Source: an uncultured Clostridium sp.
GTDB taxonomy: Bacteria > Bacillota > Clostridia > Lachnospirales > Lachnospiraceae
DNA: 11,475 nt
Direction: 5' to 3'
Assembly (NCBI GenBank): GCA_900544905.1
Contig: UQXF01000095.1
Span: 1-11,475, forward strand
Below are positions 6,574 to 11,475 of the stretch, in pieces. How positions within the stretch are numbered: position 1 is the first letter of the stretch; every line of letters starts with the position of its first letter. A program made the position numbers and the translations under genes. The notes below the pieces were generated by a model. That model was not told the DNA's origin. It ran no database searches and saw only the letters and a list, made by a program, of their open reading frames with translations.

Positions 6574-7593
6574 TTAAAACTGATTTAAGAATCTTACATC
6601 ATTCTCGTAAAGAAGTCTCATATCGTCAATTTCATACTTAAGCAGGGTTACACGCTCTAATCCGATACCAAATGCAAAGCCCTGGTACTCCTTGGAATCA
6701 ATACCACACATATCCAGTACATTTGGATGAACCATACCGCAGCCAAGAATCTCAATCCAGCCGCTTCCCTTACACATACGGCATCCCTTTCCACCGCATT
6801 TAAAGCATGTTATGTCAACCTCTGCGGAAGGCTCCGTAAATGGGAAATGATGCGGACGGAATTTTACCTGCGTCTTCTCTCCAAAGAACTCTCTTGCAAA
6901 CTGTGCCAATGTTCCCTTCAGGTCTGCCATCGTAATACCCTTGTCAATAACCAATCCCTCTAACTGGTGGAAGGACGGCGAATGGGTTGCATCCACCTCG
7001 TCTGCCCGGAACACTCTTCCCGGTGAAATCATACGGATTGGAAGCTTTCCCTGCTCCATAACTCTCGCCTGTACCGGTGAGGTCTGGGTTCTGAGTAAAA
7101 TATCCTTTGTGATATAGAAGGTATCCTGCTCGTCCTTTGCCGGGTGGTTTGCAGGAATATTTAACAGTTCAAAATTATAGCGGTCATACTCTACCTCCGG
7201 TCCGTCTACCACTTCATAGCCCATGCCGATGAATACACGCTCCAAATCCTCTAATGCTATCTGGTTTGGATGTCTGTGTCCACGCATATTTTTCTTGCCT
7301 GGCAGGGTAACATCAATGGTTTCCCGTTTCATTTTCTCTGTGCGGAGAAGTCTTGCTATCTTTGTCTTTTCTTCCTCCAGCTTCTCTTCAATGGCAGTTC
7401 TGGCTTCATTTACCATCTGTCCTACCATCGGTCTCTCCTCCGGGGGAACATCCTTCATTCCCTTTAAGACAGCAGTCAGTTCACCTTTTTTACCAAGAAC
7501 TGCAACCTTAATGTCGTTAAGGCTGTCAAGGTCTTTTGCACTGTCGATTTTCGCAAGTGCTTCTGCTTTAATTGCCTCTAATTTTTCTTTCAT
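6574..7593 (-). CDS. pheS: phenylalanine--tRNA ligase alpha subunit
   Basis: PheS is the class II catalytic subunit that activates phenylalanine with ATP and transfers it to tRNA-Phe. The 339-aa length is typical. The N-terminal ~85 residues form the charged coiled-coil arm that contacts tRNA (EAIKAEALAKIDSAKDL, AIEEKLEEEKTKI). The catalytic part shows GYEVVDGPEVEYDRYNFE, the motif 2 region (MISPGRVFRADEVDATHSPSFHQ), FRPHHFPFTEPSAEVD and motif 3 (GFAFGIGLERVTLLKY). The insert FKCGGKGCRMCKGSGW holds four Cys in a zinc-knuckle pattern, as in Gram-positive PheS and unlike E. coli. GGAG lies 7 nt before ATG 7593. Expression is expected to depend on the T-box upstream. It heads the pheS-small gene-pheT unit. 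Confidence 0.98.
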   Translation of the reverse strand: MKEKLEAIKAEALAKIDSAKDLDSLNDIKVAVLGKKGELTAVLKGMKDVPPEERPMVGQMVNEARTAIEEKLEEEKTKIARLLRTEKMKRETIDVTLPGKKNMRGHRHPNQIALEDLERVFIGMGYEVVDGPEVEYDRYNFELLNIPANHPAKDEQDTFYITKDILLRTQTSPVQARVMEQGKLPIRMISPGRVFRADEVDATHSPSFHQLEGLVIDKGITMADLKGTLAQFAREFFGEKTQVKFRPHHFPFTEPSAEVDITCFKCGGKGCRMCKGSGWIEILGCGMVHPNVLDMCGIDSKEYQGFAFGIGLERVTLLKYEIDDMRLLYENDVRFLNQF

Positions 7594-7627
7594 GATATAT
7601 CTCCTTTTTAATTATTTACTTTTGGTC

Positions 7628-7641
7628 GTGGCTTTCGCCAC
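7628..7641. repeat. short hairpin GTGGC-TTTC-GCCAC
   Basis: A perfect 5-bp stem with a 4-nt loop sits 35 nt upstream of the pheS start, directly beside the long inverted repeat. CGTG at 7627-7630 could instead pair with CACG at 7726-7729, so that a three-armed structure would close around the long repeat. That alternative is speculative. Confidence 0.4.
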
Positions 7642-7643
7642 AT

Positions 7644-7708
7644 GTTAGGGAATAACCATACAGCTATTTGTGAGCAAGCTCCCAATAGCTGTATGGTTAT
7701 TCCCTAAC
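7644..7708. repeat. 25-bp perfect inverted repeat in the pheS leader
   Basis: Arms 7644-7668 (GTTAGGG...CAGCTATT) and 7684-7708 are exact reverse complements over 25 bp, with a 15-nt loop containing GAGC-AA-GCTC. The element lies between the T-box terminator and the pheS ribosome binding site. No T-run follows on either strand, so it is not an intrinsic terminator. A stem this long and exact could be a small palindromic repeat inserted in the leader, or an RNA stem cut by RNase III or stabilising the read-through mRNA. It has no coding capacity, and no second copy was noticed in this window. Confidence 0.85.
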
Positions 7709-7730
7709 GCATGGCTCAATGCTTACACGC

Positions 7731-7762
7731 AAAAAAAGTTCGTCCCAAAAAGGGACGAACTT
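7731..7762 (-). terminator. T-box controlled intrinsic terminator
   Basis: An 11-bp perfect stem (AAGTTCGTCCC, 7752-7762, with GGGACGAACTT, 7736-7746) has a T5 loop and is followed by more Ts, giving seven consecutive Ts at 7731-7737. It should stop transcription before pheS when tRNA-Phe is charged. Confidence 0.95.
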
Positions 7763-8010
7763 ACTCGCGGTACCACCCTGATTCCAAGATATATTGTAAT
7801 ACACCTAAGCTATTGCTCCATATCTTAGCTCTCGTCATGTGTTAACGTTCATGACCCGTCAAAACCTACCATTCTGCATCTGAAATGTACTTTCCCATCT
7901 TTTAAAGAAATGCATCACATTTTACAAAATTTCAATTTCAAAACTCCGGTGTGAAATTAAAATATTACGTGAACTAAAGGAAACTTCCAGCCGACGATTT
8001 CCCCTCTCTG
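7731..8010 (-). promoter_or_regulatory. T-box leader, predicted tRNA-Phe responsive
   Basis: The minus strand carries the T-box consensus AGGGTGGTACCGCG at 7766-7779, whose UGGU bulge pairs with the free CCA end of uncharged tRNA. A strong terminator follows directly and is mutually exclusive with the antiterminator. The 5' part starts with CAGAGAGG (about 8010) and has the conserved GGCUGGAAG (7984-7992) closed by GGAAA/UUUCC, as in a Stem I distal region. UUC, a Phe codon, occurs followed by A at 7971-7973 and again at 7953-7955; either could be the specifier, and I could not fold Stem I well enough to choose. CTAAG/CTTAG in 7802-7829 fits Stem III. The next gene is pheS, which supports Phe specificity. 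Confidence 0.95.
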
Positions 8011-8017
8011 GTAGAAC

Positions 8018-8047
8018 ATAATATTCTTTTGCACCATCATCGCACAA
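8018..8047 (-). promoter_or_regulatory. promoter candidate for the pheST T-box transcript
   Basis: TATTAT (8018-8023) with TTGTGC (8042-8047) 18 bp upstream would start transcription a few bases before the T-box CAGAGAGG. A perfect TATAAT at 8047-8052 and another near 8097 lie upstream but lack a convincing -35. Which one is used cannot be settled from sequence alone. No clear terminator follows the BrkB-like gene, so read-through from upstream is also possible. Confidence 0.4.
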
Positions 8048-8141
8048 TTATACAATTCATTAACTATGTGCCTCTCCACCATTAAGTACAGCCATTCTGA
8101 TTATAAGCTGTCTTAAATGAAAATATGAAACACAACCATGT

Positions 8142-9065
8142 CTATTGTAACATTTTTTTTACCTGTGTCAAGTATCCTTTTGACAATAAATAATTAATCA
8201 CTGCCCCGATAAACAGAGAATACATGCAGAAATAGAGCCATAGCATGGCAATTACAATTCCTGCAAGGGAACCATACATAACCGAAAGATTTGGGAAATA
8301 TTCAATGTATAGCGTCACTCCTCTGGAAATAACCAGCCATGCCACTGAAGAAAAAGCCGCTCCCGGCATCTGTGACTTAACCCGCTTCCCAAAATTCATC
8401 TTTTCCTCTTTTCCCATCGGAAGTCCAAAACCTCCGGGAAGTATCACAAACATCATTAAAATAAAACAGTAGAACAGCAGCCATCCCATGATATACCGTA
8501 TAAACAAAAGAACATTCTTGATAGCCGACTCAATCTCAAAAGCATCATGGATGTATAATTTATAATAATGGCTGACTGTCACATAGGCAGACATGACAAT
8601 CACAAACATAACAATCAGCAGAATTGTATAGACAATGGCAATCAGCCTTGATTTTATAAAATTATTCTCCTGACGAATCTGGTACATGCTGTTAAATCCA
8701 TCCATTAATGCCGCAATCCCCTTTGATGCCGACCAGAGAATCGCAACTGCTGACACAGAGATAACTGTTTTTCCGGCTCTGCTATACAAATCCTCAATAA
8801 TATCCTTTACATAAGGTGTAAAATCATTGGGTATAACCCTCATCATAACATCCAGTACATCCTGCTGGGTAAATGGCAGATAGGTGGTAACCGCTAATAT
8901 CAGAGAAATAATAGGTACCACAGACAGCAAAATAAAGAATGCCGCCTGGGCTGCACATGCTGCCGTATAATTATCACTGATTTTTACGCCAAATTTATAA
9001 ACAAAATTGACGAATAATTTTATTTTTTCAAACTTACTGTTTTCCTGATTCTTCATCTTAACCAT
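8142..9065 (-). CDS. YihY/BrkB-family inner-membrane protein
   Basis: The 307-aa product is of normal family length with about six membrane segments, near 38-62, 100-121, 141-164, 184-210, 236-255 and 264-292. Family features are visible: an AAQAAFFILLSVVPIISL first helix, SKGIAALMDGFNSMY after the second, the GGFGLPMGK loop and a C-terminal YGSLAGIVIAMLWLYFCMYSLFIGAVIN. Members were once annotated as ribonuclease BN by mistake; BrkB of Bordetella was linked to serum resistance. The biochemical function is unknown and I assign none. The start is uncertain. ATG 9065 has AGGA 8 nt upstream, while ATG 9056 has AGGTGG 10 nt upstream; they differ by three residues. It begins 31 nt after the SpoIID-like gene stop, so the two are probably one transcript. 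Confidence 0.93.
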   Translation of the reverse strand: MVKMKNQENSKFEKIKLFVNFVYKFGVKISDNYTAACAAQAAFFILLSVVPIISLILAVTTYLPFTQQDVLDVMMRVIPNDFTPYVKDIIEDLYSRAGKTVISVSAVAILWSASKGIAALMDGFNSMYQIRQENNFIKSRLIAIVYTILLIVMFVIVMSAYVTVSHYYKLYIHDAFEIESAIKNVLLFIRYIMGWLLFYCFILMMFVILPGGFGLPMGKEEKMNFGKRVKSQMPGAAFSSVAWLVISRGVTLYIEYFPNLSVMYGSLAGIVIAMLWLYFCMYSLFIGAVINYLLSKGYLTQVKKMLQ

Positions 9066-9096
9066 TCCACCTGTCCTGCTCTTCCAGTCAGACTAT

Positions 9097-11391
9097 CTAT
9101 TTTCCCAACAACTCATACATATCCTTTAGCTCTACTGCAGTATAGTAATGTGCAATAATATCACTGGCAAGATAACCAAGCTTTGCCATATCATTGGCAC
9201 CGTTCTGGCTTAAACCCACTCCATGCCCAAAGCCGCCGCCACAGATTGTAAATCCATCCGTACAGTCCACATAAAAATAGGCACTTGGCAGGGTAAGCCA
9301 GCCCTCCACCGTGGAGCCGTCCTGCTTACGGATTGCCACCTGCTCCGGACAGAGCAATGCTCTGGCATTACTTTGTCCCTTCACAAGAATTGTCTCAGCG
9401 GTTCCTGTAATTACCATTTCTTCAATAATACCGCTGGCGCCTCTTTTTGTAACCTGAATATTTTCAACCTCACCGATACTGCTGATATCCTTTTTTTCAT
9501 ACTCGCCCTGGGAATTCATTGCCAGGAGATTTTCCGGCATCGCCTTAATCCGCTCATATAAATGTGCATTAATAGCATCCGTCAGCTGCGTCTTTGTAAA
9601 TGAAACACTCCACCGGAAAAACGGCTCCTCCTCTTCAATAAATCCGGTTCCCAGATTCCCGTCGATAAAGGAGCGGAAGCTGTCTTCATTGTCAAGGGCC
9701 GCTATATCATTTAACTCTGTTTCCATTGTGTCCAGCAGATAGGGCTCCGGATTGCCGCCCCATACTGCACTGTTATTGCTTGTAGTGCCACAGGAGGTGG
9801 AAAAGAAAAATGCCTCGATTACTTCATTATCATAACACGGAACCACACCATATGTATCATCCACTGCAAAGACTGCCCGGTCATCCTCCTGTACATTGTT
9901 GTATACCTGGCTGGATATGCTGTCATCCAAATGCGCTCCATACTTTGCATAGCTGTCGCTTTCCATCTGGCGGTACGCATACGCCCTGGCACAGATTGCC
10001 TGTGCCTTCAGTGCTTCTGTTTCATAGGATACCGGCATTTCACTGGGAACTACCCCATATAAATATTCCTCCACCGGAAGCTCATTTACCACCAGCACAC
10101 CCTTATCATCCTTTGTGAGCTCAAGGGTTCCTCGGTAAGCCGGCTGTCCGCTCTGTCGTTTAATTGAGGAAATCGTAATCCTTCCGTCTTCTTCCTTTGA
10201 TGCAATTTTAGCGCTTCCGTCAGCCAGCTCTTCACTGCCGTTCCGGAACTGGATTTTGTCCTTTGCCTTATACTCCTTCACCACATCTCCATAGGATACG
10301 GTAAAATCGGTATCTGAGGTCACTGTAACCTCATCATGATAATAATTCGTATAATCACTGTTGCTAATCAGTACTCTTATATTTTTCGCATAAATATCCT
10401 CTGTAATCAGGGCTGCCTCCACCTGATTATCCTTTATATACAGAGAAACCTTATCATAACCAATCAGGGTTCCGGCAGATTTTGAAGCTTTAAAGGTTCC
10501 GTTAATTTTATACACATTAAATGCATTTGAAAGATACAACGGCTCCTCATATCCCTCCACTGTGACATTTCCCTCTGAATAGGCAGTAACCTTCGTTTCC
10601 GTCAGTTCTCCCGAATGGTCGGTTATCCCGGTGACGCCTTTATTGGTGATTTTGATATCACACAGACATTCCTTCATGTCACTGTCTAATTCAGCTTTTC
10701 CGGTAACCGGAAATTTCCGGACACCGCCGTCCACATAGGCAAAAAGCACCTGCTCTCCGTCCTCCTCCGTCACTTTAGAAGCATATGCATTCTGGATGGT
10801 AATCTCCTCCGAAGCCTCACCCAGGCAGAGAATAATCTCATTATTGGACACATACAGCTTTACGACCTTCCCAACATATGCGCTGTCCAGTCCATAATCC
10901 TTTTCCATATAGTAGTCACCGTTACTGGTGCTTACCACCTCGTAGAGTACTCCGTCAATCTCTTTGTCATTGGCATTATCAATATCGTATATGTAAAGAT
11001 TCATACTGCTCAAGCGGTCTAACTGAAGCTCCTGCACCAGGGAATCATACAGGCTCTCAAACTGCTTTCTTGTCAGCGGAATAAAGCCCGGCACATGCTC
11101 CAGAGCCACATCCACCTTATCAAAGGAAACCTCCGCCTCCTCCAAAAGCCTTCTGGCAGATTTCACGGTAAAAGAAGAGCCTAAACGGTCCGTATACTCA
11201 TAATCGCTGATTCCCAGATAACTAATCAGACGATTTGCCTCCGTATTGGACATCACACCGTCTCCAACCTTTTCATAAAAAACTGTCTTTATTACCACGC
11301 CTCCTGCAACTCCAATTATTACTAAAAGCAGCAATACAAGAATAACGCTTATTCTCTTCTTTTTCTTAGTGCCTGTTTTCCGTCCCTTCAT
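9097..11391 (-). CDS. SpoIID/LytB-domain protein with long N-terminal region
   Basis: The product is 764 aa. A basic start (MKGRKTGTKKKKR) and one hydrophobic segment (about 14-35) anchor it with the rest outside. The SpoIID domain fills about 425-760: LPVEEYLYGVVPSEMPVSYE, EALKAQAICARAYAYR, FFFSTSCGTTSNNSAVWGG and the closing GGGFGHGVGLSQNGA (718-732). SpoIID of sporulating bacteria is a lytic transglycosylase acting on peptidoglycan; the conserved Glu in PSEMP (E451) matches its proposed catalytic acid. B. subtilis SpoIID is about 343 aa, so roughly 390 extra residues lie between anchor and domain. They read as charged, beta-rich sequence that I do not recognise. I chose ATG 11391 because AAAGGAG lies 6 nt before it. 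The frame stays open upstream to the contig end, but residues read there beyond 11427 are adapter. No other sporulation gene is in view, so a sporulation role is not proven. Confidence 0.92.
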   Translation of the reverse strand: MKGRKTGTKKKKRISVILVLLLLVIIGVAGGVVIKTVFYEKVGDGVMSNTEANRLISYLGISDYEYTDRLGSSFTVKSARRLLEEAEVSFDKVDVALEHVPGFIPLTRKQFESLYDSLVQELQLDRLSSMNLYIYDIDNANDKEIDGVLYEVVSTSNGDYYMEKDYGLDSAYVGKVVKLYVSNNEIILCLGEASEEITIQNAYASKVTEEDGEQVLFAYVDGGVRKFPVTGKAELDSDMKECLCDIKITNKGVTGITDHSGELTETKVTAYSEGNVTVEGYEEPLYLSNAFNVYKINGTFKASKSAGTLIGYDKVSLYIKDNQVEAALITEDIYAKNIRVLISNSDYTNYYHDEVTVTSDTDFTVSYGDVVKEYKAKDKIQFRNGSEELADGSAKIASKEEDGRITISSIKRQSGQPAYRGTLELTKDDKGVLVVNELPVEEYLYGVVPSEMPVSYETEALKAQAICARAYAYRQMESDSYAKYGAHLDDSISSQVYNNVQEDDRAVFAVDDTYGVVPCYDNEVIEAFFFSTSCGTTSNNSAVWGGNPEPYLLDTMETELNDIAALDNEDSFRSFIDGNLGTGFIEEEEPFFRWSVSFTKTQLTDAINAHLYERIKAMPENLLAMNSQGEYEKKDISSIGEVENIQVTKRGASGIIEEMVITGTAETILVKGQSNARALLCPEQVAIRKQDGSTVEGWLTLPSAYFYVDCTDGFTICGGGFGHGVGLSQNGANDMAKLGYLASDIIAHYYTAVELKDMYELLGK

Positions 11392-11427
11392 TTCTGTCTC
11401 CTTTAACCTAAAACACATATCATAAAG

Positions 11428-11475
11428 CTGTCTCTTATACACATCTCCGAGCCCACGAGACTCGACGTCATCTCG
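11428..11475 (+). other. Nextera adapter with i7 index (sequencing artefact)
   Basis: Bases 11428-11446 (CTGTCTCTTATACACATCT) are the Tn5 mosaic end in reverse complement. Bases 11447-11461 (CCGAGCCCACGAGAC) are the Nextera read-2 tail, 11462-11469 (TCGACGTC) fit an 8-base i7 index, and ATCTCG starts the P7 sequence. Genomic sequence ends at 11427. On the minus strand this creates a false start, MYKRQ, in front of the SpoIID-like gene. Confidence 0.98.

Noticed and set aside
7644..7708. Long hairpin as a second intrinsic terminator of the pheS leader
   Set aside because: No T-run follows the stem on either strand, and the T-box terminator is already present upstream.
46..10490. Similar string CAGATTTTGAAGC near 46-58 and near 10476-10488
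   Set aside because: The first copy includes the last three adapter bases and the flanks do not match, so this is a chance match of about 10 genomic bases.
30..11446. 19-bp terminal inverted repeat at the two ends of the window, like a transposon
   Set aside because: The repeat is the synthetic Tn5 mosaic end, flanked by Illumina primer and index sequence, and there is no transposase gene between the ends.
1..11475. A defence system, CRISPR array, prophage or toxin-antitoxin module
   Set aside because: No repeats with regular spacers, no nuclease, integrase or phage-like genes are seen; the window is mostly housekeeping and envelope genes.

Overview
This window is one assembled contig or long fragment. 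The genomic part runs from 49 to 11427. Both ends are Illumina Nextera (Tn5) adapter with i5 and i7 index sequence, so neither end is biological and both terminal genes need trimming. Every supported gene lies on the minus strand. The gene set, the tRNA-Phe T-box leader, the zinc-knuckle PheS and a SpoIID-family protein point to a Gram-positive Clostridia-type bacterium. Lachnospiraceae is my best guess, based on protein style and an estimated GC in the low 40s; this is inference, not proof.

In order of transcription (high to low coordinates): (1) a SpoIID/LytB-domain membrane-anchored protein (9097-11391) and a BrkB/YihY-type polytopic membrane protein (8142-9065), 31 nt apart and probably co-transcribed. 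(2) A phenylalanyl-tRNA synthetase unit: a promoter candidate and T-box leader (7731-8010) ending in a strong terminator, a 25-bp perfect inverted repeat (7644-7708), pheS (6574-7593), a 40-codon reading frame missed by length cut-offs (6439-6561), and pheT (3918-6341). Three consecutive hairpins follow (3766-3904), the last looking like a bidirectional terminator. (3) A second unit from an extended -10 promoter (3718-3746): a leader hairpin, a DUF218/YdcF-like membrane protein (2810-3580), queA for tRNA queuosine synthesis (1727-2761), and a small membrane-anchored protein (1259-1723) starting 3 nt after the queA stop. (4) An XRE-type regulator fused to a repeated transmembrane domain (49-1126), cut by the left adapter.

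The functional core is tRNA-centred. PheS and PheT charge tRNA-Phe, and the T-box lets uncharged tRNA-Phe switch on their expression. QueA performs a late step of queuosine formation in other tRNAs. Around this core are envelope proteins (SpoIID-like, BrkB-like, DUF218) and a membrane-tethered regulator. I see no phage, transposase, CRISPR array, defence system, rRNA or tRNA gene. The observations most worth following are the 40-aa frame between pheS and pheT, which resembles the C-terminal tail of FakA/YloV-type DAK2 proteins; the long perfect inverted repeat between the T-box terminator and pheS; and the adapter-derived false protein ends.
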